In this document: positions 18,901 through 29,100 of the stretch, in pieces | Layout: each line of letters begins with the position of its first letter | How positions within the stretch are numbered: the stretch's first letter is position 1 | Source of the DNA: Astropecten irregularis | Lineage: Eukaryota; Echinodermata; Asteroidea; Paxillosida; Astropectinidae | Assembly (NCBI GenBank): GCA_963971285.1 | Contig: OZ020251.1 | Span: 9,300,001 to 9,364,000, forward strand | Reading direction: 5' to 3' | Length of the DNA: 64,000 bases | Position numbers and translations under genes: made by a program | Notes under the pieces: model-generated | What the model was told of the DNA's origin: nothing | Database searches by the model: none | The model's input: the letters and a program-made list of their open reading frames with translations, nothing else

Positions 18901-21900
18901 GAATACGAGTTAAAAGCAGTAAACATCACATGAACATTTGGTTAGTAATCCTGTTTGATCAAGGAAGACTTTTTCATGCTTTTAGCAAATTTTGTTTTTA
19001 AGCAGCTTTATGAAATTGGCCCAGACAAATTAAGCCCAGGTCTGGCCTGTTTTTTTTTCTTTTGCTAGGCCCAACCAGCATATTAATAGTTTCTCTTTCA
19101 ACTGAAACTCACAAACTGTCCTTGGAAGGGGAGGAATGATGCGTTAAGGAATCGTTCTTGCAGATCACACTTTAATGTCAGCCAATCTCCACCTACAGCT
19201 GTGTGTTGCAGAATAGAAACAAATTTTCACAAATGACTGTTACTGTATCTGTCTTGATATTTGTGCCAATGAATCTGTATTTCTGTTATAAAAACCAAAG
19301 TATGATACTAGCTTTAAGGACTACCAACCTGTTGGAGGTAACTTCAGGTGCAGGTGCTCCCTGTCAGTTCCTGAGTCGTGAAGCCAGCCTCTAAAGAACT
19401 CCTGAAGGCTGATCTCATCTGTAGTTAAATTGACAATCATTTTTGTGTAATATTATATATAGAAAGATATTGAAAAGTGATCAAAGAGAAATTAACTGGG
19501 GCAGGATTTAAACCAGCGACCACTGGAATACCATACCGGTGCTCTTTCTAACTGAGCTATCCAGCCCTATGTTGATGGTGTCCTTGTTATAGTCCATTAA
19601 CCTTTTTTCATTTGGCAGTCAGAAACCATGAAACCACTCACATGTATATTCTAAGGGAAGGATCATTCAGTTTCCATTGTGGTTATGTTGATTTACATGT
19701 AAAAGAAGCTGCATCTTCTTTGAGCGATGCACCACATGTACTGTTTTCTGGTTGCAGCATTGCTTCGAGTAACGATATAATGATCCCTGGGATATAGCAG
19801 TATATGTGCATGGTTACTTTCTGACTGCCATACAAACAAAGATAATTGATTAAGTCACACTACTAACATAGGGCTGGATAGCTCAGTTGGTAAGAGCACT
19901 GTTATGGTATTCTGAATGTTGCTGGTTCAAATCCCACTCCAGTCAATTTGTCTTTGTTCACTTTTCAATGCTTATAGACAGTTGGGTTTTTCTTTGTAAC
20001 GTCTTAAAGGTAGTGTCATACTTTGGTTTTTATCAAAGAAATACAGATCCATGGCCAAAAATACCAAGAAAGATACAGTAACAGTCATCTGTGAAAATTT
20101 CAGTCCCATACGTTGCCCACTTTTTCAGAAAACAGTGAAAAACAGCCACAGTATTTCTTAAGTCTTTTCTCTTTTAATTTTGATCTTTTATAAAAGATCA
20201 AAACGATTTCCGGTCGTTGTTTCAATAATTTCTGGATAAATACACCATTTCAAGTGGAAAGGTTTTAACAGTATATATGTTTCTACCAGCACCATCTTCA
20301 TATCCTGAAAGTTATACATTAATCAGAACATTTCTGTTTTGGTTTCTTACCAAAGTATGATACTACATGTACCTTTAAAGTGGGGGACTGCTCATCAAAC
20401 ACTGTATAATTGAATACCTTGTTCTAGATTGACTACTTCTACGGCACCAAGTGCTAGAGGGTCACTCCCAGGGGATTGATTTGCTGGTGACCTCATGACC
20501 TCTGACTTCATGGAAGATGAAGGAGAGTTATCACTGTCGTTTTCCATCAGCGTTTGGTCAAGAAGCATTCGGTCACTGGCTCCAATCTGTATGGAAGCCA
20601 CTTGAATTCTCTGTGTAAAAATCAATAAAAACAATAAATAAATGACTGATTATAAGGAATATAAACTCTTTTATAGGCTAAATATTGGGCCTGGCCACTG
20701 AAAAGCTTGCCAGGCACAGGTCTTCTAGCCATTTTTTTTTCCTTCACTACAATACAGCATAGCTGCCAACCTATCCTAGGAATACTTCTACTAAAAAAGA
20801 GGAATCACAGAGCAAATACATCTAGGCATACATGTGTATTTCCAAGCCAAAAATCGGAATCTGTTGTCAAGAGCTTGTAAAAAGTGATACATTCTTACCC
20901 AAAAAGAGAAATGATTCCTCCAAAAGAGGAATGGTTGGCAGGTATGATACAGTACTACAATACTTGCTTAAAAATCAATAAAGTCATGGCTTCTGGGTAC
21001 TTTCAATGATCAATATGAACCCGACATGCCAATCAGGTTTAGTACCAATTTATACTGTGATCCAGAATAAAGTAGACACATGAGACCCCTGGAAAAGGCT
21101 GGGTCTGACCTGGCTTTTCAGTGACTGGCCCCAACCAGCATTAATGTTTCTAATTAACTTCCTGAAGTTGACAATGGCATGACACAATGTGATTGGTTTT
21201 CATGGCTTCTGACAAAGAACAATTAGGGACACTACCAACATAGGGCTGGATAGCTCAGTTGGTAAGTGTGCCGGTTCAGTATTTGTGGGGTCGCAGGTTT
21301 GAATTCCAGTCAATTTTTCTTTGTTCACTTTTCAAGTTTTTAAAACTGTATACAGTGTTTAATAATACCCTGAGTGATGTCAGATCCATTTCTTGTAAGA
21401 TGTTGTCAATCTGTTTGCTGACTGATGCCCCTGGCTGGCAGGTTAGAATGGTCACTTCCAACTGGGCACTGAAGCCGGTCATCTGTAGCATAGAGATTGT
21501 AGCATAAATAAACACAACCAAATGTATATGGTGCACTACAAAGTGAAAGATACTTAAATACTGGTCAAGCCCTGCCACTGAAAAACCTGGGTAGGCCGGG
21601 GCTTTGCCTGCATGGGCCCTTGGCTTCTGTAAACTCTAAACTCTAATATTGGACTATCAACTTCAATCCCATGGATCATTTTAGACACTGACTTGATTAA
21701 CAGATAAAGTCAACGAGGGTTGATTGATCATGGAAAGTATCTAGAAGCCAGGCTTTATTGATTTTAAGAAGCATGTTGTATTGAAGTACAGGGTTGACAA
21801 GAGGAGGATTTCAGGCCCGGTTTGCCTGGGCCCGGTCATGCTTTTTCATGGCTTGGCCTAACATTAACAAGTACAACAGTTTCCAAAACAACTGGATGTC

Positions 21901-23797
21901 CAAAACAGCAAACAGGCTGTCTCTGGCTGAAACCTTACTGTTAGAATCACTTGATAGGAAGGTAGGTCTGTTAGTTCTGGCACTAAAGGGATATTTATGA
22001 AGTTTTGAGTGTCACTGGATGTCATTTACTTGTCGAAGCGTCTGAGCCTGCCGTCTATACTGTGATGTGGCCTCTCTGAGCGCCTGACCGATACTGCAAG
22101 AGGGCGCCATCACTGCTGTCGTAACCTCATCCAGGAATGAGTGTAGCTCCTGCAAGGCGTTGTACAGCCGCTGGTAGTTGCCTTTCACATGCTGTAGGGG
22201 CAGCAAATTCTGCCCAGCCAATCGGAAAGAAAGTGAAAGCAAGTGATCATCACAGGTTTAAATTTGATTTTAATTAATCTAAACATGTTCAACAGTGGTT
22301 AAGTTAAGGGTGTCGTACAGTACACCCTCTTTAATACAAGGTGTCTTCCAATTTGCTTTACAAACTTAAAAAAAAAGGCCCAATAATCGATAGAGGGAGA
22401 GAAACTTAATGCTGATTGGGCCCAGGCAATAAAAATCCTTGCCAGGCCTGGGCTTCATTTGCCTGGGGCCAATTTTATAGAGCTGCTTTTAACAACAAAA
22501 CTTGCTAAAAGGATGAAAAGTCTTCCTTGATCAAACAGTATTACCAAATTTTCATGTGATGTTTAAGCTACTTTTGACTAAATCTTTAGTAACTTCAGGG
22601 TTACTTTACCTCTGCATGTCGTCCCAAAGCATACAGACCAAAGAAAGGAATCCTTGCCGGTCCGGACATCCCGCAGACTATGGCAAACAGCTCTTCTAGA
22701 CATTTGCGGATGACATGGCATATGCCCGATGTCAGAGGAGGAGTGAAATCCACCAAGAGGATGCGAGCTGAAGGATGGAGGATTGAATTGGAATATTCGG
22801 GTCATTCATGTCAATTCGATAATATATACATAATATGAGAAGCTGTTCACTATGTTGTGATAAAAATTATGAGAAAAGGGTGTTTTATCCTAGGCATAGT
22901 GCATATCGGCCTATTACACAATCAAATATTGTCTGTAGTCGTAGACGGGATTTTAAGAAAGAAGCATAAAATGATAAGGCCAACAAAAGTTGATTAGTAA
23001 TAAAAGTACCAATAGAGGCCTACTAGTTCTCATCAGACCTATAGCATGTGATTTTGGCCCTGCATCAAACAAATTCATCAGGGCCAAGGCATAATATGGC
23101 AAATTTGTATTCATATTTTGCAAAACATTTTTGGGACAATTCTGCAATTAAACTACTTCCAGGGCCAAGCTAGTATGAAAAGGGAACAAAAATGTAGTAG
23201 CCGGTCCTATGCATGTTAATGCTCTTCTCTTGACAACTCAATAGTGAATAGAACTGATTCAAACTCACATTTCTGGATGAATTGAAAACTGAACACTGGA
23301 AGTTTGTGTATGTGTATGGGTTACATTTTTTCTAGATAAAAAAAATAATGAATCGTATTTAGGGCCTAGCATCAATTAGGGGCATAGGCCTAGGGGCCTA
23401 GGCCTAATTAGTTTTTATTTCATTTCTCGGGAAGAACAAGTTACAACATACATGAACAGCAATTAACACTCTCAGTCTCAGTAGAACAGGACAAAACAAA
23501 TACAATATAGGCCTATAACCACATAAGAATCCAATCACCAACATTTGATAGGCCTAGCTGACGAGAAACCAGCAACTAACTTACTGTCATGACTGTACAG
23601 TTGCCTAGGCTAAGGTTGTTTAAGTTGATCAACTTTCGTTTGCCACGAAAAATTAGATTGAGTCTGAGATAATTTAAACAATTTGATACAGCCTTACACT
23701 ACATGCATGCCTCTTGAAAAACTGGTCATCCCATTATACATCATTAAATCGTACCTGGTTGGCGAGCAAAAATAGCTCTCGTTTGCTGCTTGTCCAT
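15706..23797 (-). CDS. M1AP: M1AP (meiosis 1 associated protein), complete, 11 coding exons
   Basis: M1AP is a germ-line protein needed for meiotic recombination and spermatogenesis; in mammals it associates with the SHOC1-TEX11-SPO16 crossover proteins. Reading the minus strand: 23797-23755, 22767-22610, 22191-22030, 21482-21369, 20610-20418, 19418-19329, 18019-17910, 17584-17471, 17163-16945, 16381-16235, 15915-15706. All junctions are GT-AG and in frame, giving 519 aa (human 530). Diagnostic matches to human M1AP are ARILLVDF near the N-terminus, VKGNYQRL, LEVTILTCQPGASVSKQ, SLQEFFRGWLHDSGTD, TACWKLDWDELESNQQHFHA and AVRELMLP. The last exon is a Gly/Arg/Ser-rich tail unlike human. Convergent with DDB1, divergent from XRCC6. 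Confidence 0.93.
16235..16381 (-). CDS. M1AP: M1AP exon 10
   Basis: The acceptor is GGATTATAG and the donor ACTG|GTATAA; 49 codons from LEMDDLFNPLMVKSQLHDSL. Without splicing the frame would stop two codons after the exon (GTA TAA), so skipping the last exon would still give a near full-length protein. Confidence 0.88.
16444..16600 (+). repeat. Interspersed repeat (partner of 41990-42190)
   Basis: GGTTTGGAAATAGA, CACAACCTATATT and GAAGCC...CAATCTTTGAGAAAGG recur in order at 42045-42190. Lies in an M1AP intron. Confidence 0.55.
16640..16765 (+). repeat. Interspersed repeat (partner of 8890-9015)
   Basis: It shares GAAGAAAGGCTCCAGCTT, GGACACAAAATGG and GTAGCAAAATAAAT in the same order. Confidence 0.6.
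16945..17163 (-). CDS. M1AP: M1AP exon 9
   Basis: The acceptor is GGTTGCAG and the donor AGG|GTAGGT; 73 codons. It contains GHFVLLPSPALSLLLRPIAV then RELMLPVD, matching human around RELMLPSTF. Confidence 0.94.
17265..17370 (+). repeat. R5 repeat copy
   Basis: It contains AAAAGCCTGGCCAGGCCGGG and the following GGCTTTGAG/GGGCTTCTAG segment, in an M1AP intron. Confidence 0.6.
17471..17584 (-). CDS. M1AP: M1AP exon 8
   Basis: The acceptor is GGATTAG and the donor CAG|GTACAG; 38 codons. It holds the best conserved block of the family: VFGMPLLVRPTACWKLDWDE then LESNQQHFHALCH. Confidence 0.95.
17617..17855. repeat. Two SINE-1 copies head to head
   Basis: 17617-17705 is a reversed copy (GGGATTCGAACCAGCGACCT, then CCAACTGACCTATCCAGCCC). 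17740-17855 is a forward copy (GGGACACCACCAGCATAGGG, GGCAGGTTCGAATCCCGCCC, TTTGTTCACTTTTCAATGAC). Confidence 0.75.
17910..18019 (-). CDS. M1AP: M1AP exon 7
   Basis: The acceptor is GTATTTCCAG and the donor ATA|GTAAGT. It encodes KPVTNQAASKSSVTTAPIIE and LRTTQMAKVAGICDSI. Human is longer here; the cysteine-containing block seen in human before this point is absent. Confidence 0.88.
18080..18215. repeat. Degenerate GACTTGA/GACTCGA simple repeat
   Basis: Variants of GACTTG and GACTCGAG recur throughout (TCTTGACTTGACCCTGACGC, CTCGAGACTTGACTTGACG). Confidence 0.7.
18520..18680 (+). repeat. R5 repeat copy
   Basis: GAGAGAAACTTTAAATAACT GATTGGTCCAGCCATTATAA AGCCTTGC, then CCCAAATCCTCCTCTTGTCA and the AGTCTGCCTTCTGGACTCTG segment. 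Confidence 0.6.
18793..19023. repeat. MITE family R1 copy
   Basis: Left end TGGCCAATTTCACAGAGCTT, right end AGCTTTATGAAATTGGCCCA, inverse of each other; 231 bp. Confidence 0.8.
19229..19318 (+). repeat. MITE family R2, right-end fragment
   Basis: ACAAATGACTGTTACTGTAT, CAATGAATCTGTATTTCTG and ACCAAAGTATGATACTAGCT. This copy shows the uninterrupted sequence at the site where another R2 copy (37116-38642) carries a nested insertion. Confidence 0.75.
19329..19418 (-). CDS. M1AP: M1AP exon 6
   Basis: The acceptor is TTAACTACAG and the donor ACAG|GTTGGT. It encodes EISLQEFFRGWLHDSGTDRE, matching human SMEIFFKAWLHNSGTD in position and sequence. Confidence 0.93.
19474..19970. repeat. SINE-1 copies, reversed (19474-19590) and forward (19860-19970)
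   Basis: Reversed: GAAATTAACTGGGGCAGGAT, ACTGAGCTATCCAGCCCTAT. Forward: AGGGCTGGATAGCTCAGTTG, GTTGCTGGTTCAAATCCCAC, TTTGTTCACTTTTCAATG. Best-preserved A and B box regions in the window, but no intact tRNA fold. They lie within the large M1AP intron 5. Confidence 0.8.
20004..20378 (-). repeat. MITE family R2, complete copy (375 bp)
   Basis: TIRs TTAAAGGTAGTGTCATACTT and the inverse near 20350-20378 (AAGTATGATACTAC...TTTAA). The centre holds a palindrome around GATCTTTTATAAAAGATC. Conserved internal blocks (AGTCCCATACGTTGCCCACT, CATCTTCATATCCTGAAAG) are shared with the other R2 copies. Confidence 0.88.
20418..20610 (-). CDS. M1AP: M1AP exon 5
   Basis: The acceptor is TTTACACAG and the donor CAAG|GTATTC. 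It encodes RIQVASIQIG then a serine- and acid-rich stretch, the variable middle of the protein. It ends after one base of a codon. Confidence 0.88.
20690..21140. repeat. R5 repeat material
   Basis: GGGCCTGGCCACTGAAAAGC at the left and TTTTCAGTGACTGGCCC at the right are inverse of each other, as though R5 ends form TIRs around unrelated DNA. It lies within M1AP intron 4. Confidence 0.5.
21225..21345 (+). repeat. SINE-1 copy
   Basis: AGGGACACTACCAACATAGG, GCTGGATAGCTCAGTTGGTA and TCAATTTTTCTTTGTTCACT. The tail reaches the M1AP exon 4 donor. Confidence 0.75.
21369..21482 (-). CDS. M1AP: M1AP exon 4
   Basis: The acceptor is ATGCTACAG and the donor AGG|GTATTA; 38 codons. It encodes LEVTILTCQPGASVSKQ, strongly conserved with human (LEITILTSQPG). 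Confidence 0.93.
21545..21860. repeat. R5 repeat pair in inverse orientation
   Basis: GCCACTGAAAAACCTGGGTA GGCCGGGGC at the left; AAGAGGAGGATTTCAGGCCC and TTTTTCATGGCTTGGCC at the right run the other way, giving a foldback arrangement. Confidence 0.55.
22030..22191 (-). CDS. M1AP: M1AP exon 3
   Basis: The acceptor is CCCTACAG and the donor CAA|GTAAAT; 54 whole codons. It encodes HVKGNYQRLYNALQELHSFL and a helical Q/R-rich end. Confidence 0.93.
22260..22605. other. M1AP intron with R5 and partial R1 fragments
   Basis: An R5 fragment (GGGCCCAGGCAATAAAAATC CTTGCCAGGCC, 22417-22452) is followed by one R1 end (GGGGCCAATTTTATAGAGCT, 22465). No other feature. Confidence 0.5.
22610..22767 (-). CDS. 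M1AP: M1AP exon 2
   Basis: The acceptor is CCTTCAG and the donor GAG|GTAAAG. It encodes ARILLVDFTPPLTSGICHVI and a following GMSGPARIPFFGLYALGRHA block, matching human residues after its N-terminal tail. Confidence 0.93.
22800..23754. other. M1AP intron 1, no recognised element
   Basis: About 1 kb with a GGCCTAGG-rich simple stretch near 23365-23410 and nothing else assigned. Confidence 0.5.
23755..23797 (-). CDS. M1AP: M1AP exon 1
   Basis: ATG at 23797-23795 encodes MDKQQTRAIFARQP; the donor is ACCAG|GTACGA. The start is chosen because it is the only in-frame ATG before the conserved ARILLVDF block. Confidence 0.85.
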
Positions 23798-23896
23798 TAT
23801 CTTTGTTCACCAAGAAAGATTGGAAAATATTGTTGGACGAAAATTAAATATGGCGACAAGACGGCTACTGAATATTCATGTAAAAGTTTTATATGA

Positions 23897-24000
23897 ACAT
23901 AGATATATATATATCTATGTATATGAATATGTAGTTCAGTGAGGATCCTCTCTGATTGGCTCTTGATGACGTAGTGGTTTAACCTTATGTTGCTGTCAGG
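23897..24000. promoter_or_regulatory. Putative bidirectional M1AP/XRCC6 promoter
   Basis: The M1AP start codon (minus) and the likely XRCC6 leader exon (plus) lie about 200 bp apart. Between them are a perfect 24-bp AT palindrome (23897-23920, core ATATATATATAT), an inverted CCAAT box (GATTGG, 23954-23959) and a CRE-like TGACGT (23967-23972). Such elements are common in shared promoters of divergent housekeeping genes; start sites are inferred. Confidence 0.55.
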
Positions 24001-24039
24001 TCAGAGTTCAACTGGGTTGACATCGGAAGGACGAAACAT
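23990..24039 (+). other. XRCC6: Probable XRCC6 5' UTR exon
   Basis: ACGAAACAT|GTGAGT (24031-24045) is a good donor with no coding ORF, and the next acceptor in line (25969) opens the coding exon only 10 bases before the ATG, so an upstream leader exon is required. Its 5' end is not visible. Confidence 0.45.
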
Positions 24040-24663
24040 GTGAGTTACTGCGTCGTGAGTGATGCAAAATGTCCATTTATTTTTGTATTTTAAGATCGTT
24101 TTCTCGAAAATACTTCTATGATTGTGTGATGTGAAGACGGAGAAATGATATGGTGTCGTAACTAAGAGGGGAAATTAGCGTAGCATCGAAAAAGATGCTG
24201 TGTGAAAATTGGTCGTTGATTTGTTTTGTATTTTAATGCATCTTTTGAACTGAAACTATTTCGTGATAAACGTTATACGACAAACAATCACGAAATCGCG
24301 AAAAGCGCAAAGTCAGAGTAATCCGGGCCGGTACCGTTATTTGGACGCCACTTTCAAATTATGAAATAAATGACTTAAAAAATATAACAGGTTTTTTATA
24401 CATTTAGAGATGTATTTTAATTTTTATTATTTTTCATTAGGCCTAACATTATGTTGAATAAGAAAAAAAAAAAAAAAAAAAACGTGGTGCTACGCAAATT
24501 TTTCATTTGCGTACGGTACGTATTGGCCTAAATCCCCCTCCCCCCTGTACGCATGGCGTAACAACGCATCGGTAACAACCCTCTTCTCAGAATGTCGCCC
24601 GGGGATGAAAGTTGGTTCTTTATTTGTATGAAAATCAATGTTTTTCCAACCACAAACGTGGTT

Positions 24664-25912
24664 TCTGGATAAATACACCATTTCAGGCAGACAATTTTTC
24701 ACGGTATGTTTCTACCACCACCATCTTCATACCCTTTAACTTCGTAAGTTATACGTAAATCTGGAAACATTTCTTTTTTGGTTTCTTACCAAAGTATGAT
24801 ACTATGTAGTTGCGATGATCGTAACCCTAGGTCTGACATGGGGACAGGGACCTTAGGGTTACGACACTTTGTTAATAAAAACCGATCGAAACACTTTTTG
24901 GCCAACTCCTGAAATACGTTTCCACTTAGTTTTCCACTTTCCAAAATCCAAACACAAAATCTGACTACATGGATCTGATTGGTAGTGGTACTTATCAATG
25001 AGTCATATAAAACCACTTTGAATATCGAAAGATCATTTTCTGCAGAAAAAATGACCCAAAACTTACCAAAGGTGTCTAGATTCCCTCCGTTCACCGTCAA
25101 TCGGCCATTTTGAATAGCGCGCAGTGTGCCATCTCGACCAAAATACGTCGTTTTGGCTGTTCCACCTTTCAAACTCAAACTCACAGCCCTATGGAGGGCT
25201 CGTATCACGTGCGCTCGCATGATACAGTGTGTGAGTGTGTCCATAGTACTCCATATCAACCGTACGGCCGCCGCGCAGCACACAGCATGCTCGGTGTATT
25301 GGGTTAAAAAAAATACAGGTTATAGAATTGACCAGACCCCTCAAAACACCCTATACGTGTGCCGAAACTGCCGAATTAAGTTTATTTTTCGCCGCTCATG
25401 ACAGGTGATAGAAAACGTATGGCGTGATTTTTTTCCGACATCCAACACCGACATCGAACACATGCGAAAATACGGTTCATGGAGGAAGAAATGGAGTGTA
25501 TTTTTTTTTTGTATACACGATATACATCGTTACGATCATCACAACTACATAGTATCATACTTTGGTAAGAAACCAAAAAAGAAATGTTTCCAGATTTACG
25601 TATAACTTACGAAGTTAAAGGGTATGAAGATGGTGGTGGTAGAAACATACCGTAAAAAATTGTCTGCCTGAAATGGTGTATTTATCCAGAAATTAGTAAA
25701 ACAACGACCGGAAATCTTTTTGATCTTTTAAAAGATCAAAAAGGAAAAGAGAAAAGACATTAGAAATACTGTGGCCGTTTTTCACTGTTTTCTCAAAAAG
25801 TGGGCACCGTATGGGACTGAAATGTTCACAGATGACTGTTACTTGATAATTTGGCCCATGAATTTGCATTTCTTTGACAAAAACCTATTAGTATGATATT
25901 ACCTTTAATTGT
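24664..25912. mobile_element. Large inverted repeat built on MITE R2, XRCC6 intron 1
   Basis: The right side (25527-25912) is a complete R2 copy; the left side (24664-24822) is a near-identical inverted copy of its first ~160 bp. The arms extend about 20 bp beyond the R2 terminus (GTAGTTGCGATGATCGTAAC left, inverse right), so they arose by duplication, not two insertions. The ~700 bp spacer (24823-25526) is single-copy here and contains a minus-strand ORF; see findings. Confidence 0.85.
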
Positions 25913-25979
25913 GTAAGCCTCCAGCGCAACTTTACCAAATTTTGTTTGTTTGTTTGTTTTATTTTTCAGTGATGTCATC

Positions 25980-26177
25980 ATGAGCAATTGGGGGATTTGG
26001 GGGACGTCTTTCAGCTATGCAGATGGAGGTAGTGGTGATGAAGATGAAGATGGAGACACTGGATATAAGGAAACCTATTCATACAAGGACAGTCTCATAT
26101 TCCTGGTGGACTGCGGGGACTTGATGTTCCAGAAAGCAACCGCGGAAAACGAGAACCATTTTCAGCTCTGTATCAAG
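25980..26177 (+). CDS. XRCC6: XRCC6 exon 1 (coding)
   Basis: The acceptor TTATTTTTCAG is at 25969. It encodes [20 protein letters not shown], an acidic run and [15 protein letters not shown]. The donor AAG|GTCGGC is weak apart from GT. A SINE-1 copy follows closely. Confidence 0.93.
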
Positions 26178-29100
26178 GTCGGCAAAAGAAAAATTGACTT
26201 CTGACTGCCAAACGAACAAAGATAATTGACTATTGGGGGCATCACCAACATAGTGCTGGATAGCTTATTGGGAAAACTCTGGTGTACATAGTATTCTGGA
26301 GATCGCTGACCAGTTCGAATCCAACTCCAGTCAATTTTTCTGTGTTCACTTTCCAACAATTTAAAATTAATTCAGTGTCCCTTGTGGTTATTTGATGAAT
26401 ATTTTAGTAGTTCCAAAGTAGTTCCAAATATCAGTTTTGTGAAAACCCTGGAGACCAGATACAAAGCACCATATACATGTATGCAAATGTACAACCTGTT
26501 CTTCTCAGAACCATGTTTAACTAGTGTAATCACAAGCTCTATTCCATTTTACCTTCCCCATGCAAACCTGCAAATTATTTGTTACTATGAAAGGAACATT
26601 TATGTCATGTGCTATTAAGTATATTGCTTTTTTGTTTTCAGTGTGCGCTAAGTGTTCTGTCAAACAAGATCATCAGCAGTGACAGGGACATGCTGGGAGT
26701 CGTCTTCTTCGGAACCGAGAAGAAGAACAACACCGGGAACTTTGATCACATCTACGTACTCCAGGTATGATAACAACTCTATCTGGACTCGCCAGAAAAT
26801 GGAAACCAATATATCCCAGTATAACTCGTCGTAAGATTAATCTTAGGCCGTGTCCCAATTCTCTGGCTGCGGCTGCAAATTACGCATGTACCTATGGCAG
26901 CCACTAGCCAGTGACTGCAGCCGTTTCCATAGACTTGTGTGTTATTTGTGTGAAATCCTGGAAAGTCAGGGGTCGATTTCACGAAGCTGTGATCGATCGT
27001 AACTCGAGTTACGAAGGATAACCCATTGTATCCCATAACTTCTATGTGGGGCTGCAATGCATCATAAGTCCTACAATTAATAGGCTAGTAAGTTACAATG
27101 AGTTTCTTGAAATCGACCCCAGGCAAGTTTGGTCAGAACAGGTCAAAATATTATGTCTCACAGGAAAAACTTTGTATGCACACTTTGCAATGATTTTTTT
27201 TTTTCTTTTCAGGATCTTGATAACCCCAGCGCAGCTCGCATTATACAACTTGAAAAGCTGATGAAGGGTAAGCTAATTTAATTCTCCTTGTAAATTCTTC
27301 ACTTTTCCTGGCAGTATTTGAACTCTTAGTTTGCTCTTGAAAGTAGGAGCCTGTCTCATATAGCGTGGCAAGTGTGTTACACACTCACCTCTCACCAATG
27401 TGGCCGGGGTCTGATCCCAGCTGGGAAAAATGTGAGTAGAGTTGTGTGTTGCTTTTCTCCTGTGCTATGAGTTTTTTTTTTCTGGGTTCTCCGGTTTTCC
27501 TCCCTCCACAAAAATCAAACACTTTTGATCTCAGGCTGTGCTCTGTGATCATATAATGGGTTGATGTGGGTATCAGCTAAAGGTGCCCATAAATGCCTTC
27601 AACCCAATCACGTTGTAGCTGCAACCTTGGTAATTCAGCACCCCAGCTGCAAGTAAGAATGATTAGCCTCCCAAATTTTATAGAAGTGTAAAACGCATAT
27701 GGTTTTTAGCTTAATGATCAGTTGCCATTTTTTTTAATCAAAACTAAAGGTTTTTTATTGTCTCAAACTTGTGTGTTTACATTATATTATACTTGCAATG
27801 TATTCCACTCACATTTTCTTTATTGTAAATATGTCATTCAAAGATAAAATGGCTGAAGCGGGAGTTGAACCTGTGACTTCCAAGGCTTGAATCATGATCC
27901 ATTTTCTCTTTACACCTTTGAGTGCCTTATTGTTGATTAATTTTTATTATTTCATAAGTATGACACATGAAGTCCCTGCACTATTTTTCTGGAAGTAGTT
28001 ATAAATGCCAAATTGAATTGAATTTTTGTTTGGTTGTTTAAACAGATGATTATGACTTTGCGGCGGATTATGGCCATAACAATGGGTTCTCCCTTAGTGA
28101 TGCATTATGGACATGCTCCAACATGTTCTCCCAGAGGTAACCCTAGTATTCTGCTTTCTCATACTGTACCTCTTAGTCTTATGCCATGTCAGATGACCAA
28201 ACTCCATCTTAATTAGAATTATAATCAAACAATAAATAGCATTTTAAAAACTCTTTCTAAAGTATTAGAGTTTGGAGCTTGTCTTTAAAGGTACAATACA
28301 TGATTGGTAAAGGTCACAGGACTGCACTCATACTTTGTCTGATCAAACATGTACATGAAATAATAAACCTGTGAAAATTTGAGCTCAATGGGACAACTGA
28401 GTCATGAGAAAATAGCAAAAACCCGACTCGATTTTTCTTATAAAACATGAAGAATAGTTAACTTTATGTTTGCTCCAAAAATCGTTCGGACGAACGATCT
28501 TTGGAAAAGACACTTAATCTTGATTTTTTTTTGAAAAGCCCAGCGTCTGATGAACCAGGATTTCCCATGGTGACTGTTTGCACTGTTTACGAACTGTTCA
28601 GTCCATTTTCTGTCTCAAACTCAATAATTTTGTTTTGGAGGCCTTGCAAATTCTATATTATAGGATTTGCAAGGCCTCCAAAACAAAATTATTATGCTCC
28701 CTTTAATATATAGCATCATTTGACCCCATCAGCCCGTATTTTTGGGGTTTTATTTTTACTGGCCTCATTACGGTACCTGCCAACATACAGTCAAATATAG
28801 GTCATCTGTGCAGAGAGCTTGGCATAAACAATGCGGGCAAGCAATAGTTAAATACCACCTGACAATATCCCCAATTCCAGGCGGACGTAATCAGTGTCAA
28901 GGCTGCTGTGTTTGGAATTCATAGATTGCAATCTGTGCAAATATGCAGATCTATTCAAATGCAAACCAAGGGTAATGTACCACAACGAGCATATTTTTTT
29001 GGACAATAAAGGTGCACAGAACTTTTTGTTCCAGAAGTGCCCCCATTCAGTGCATTTCAATGGATATAACAAAGCAATCATTAATATTCTCATAGCTGCT

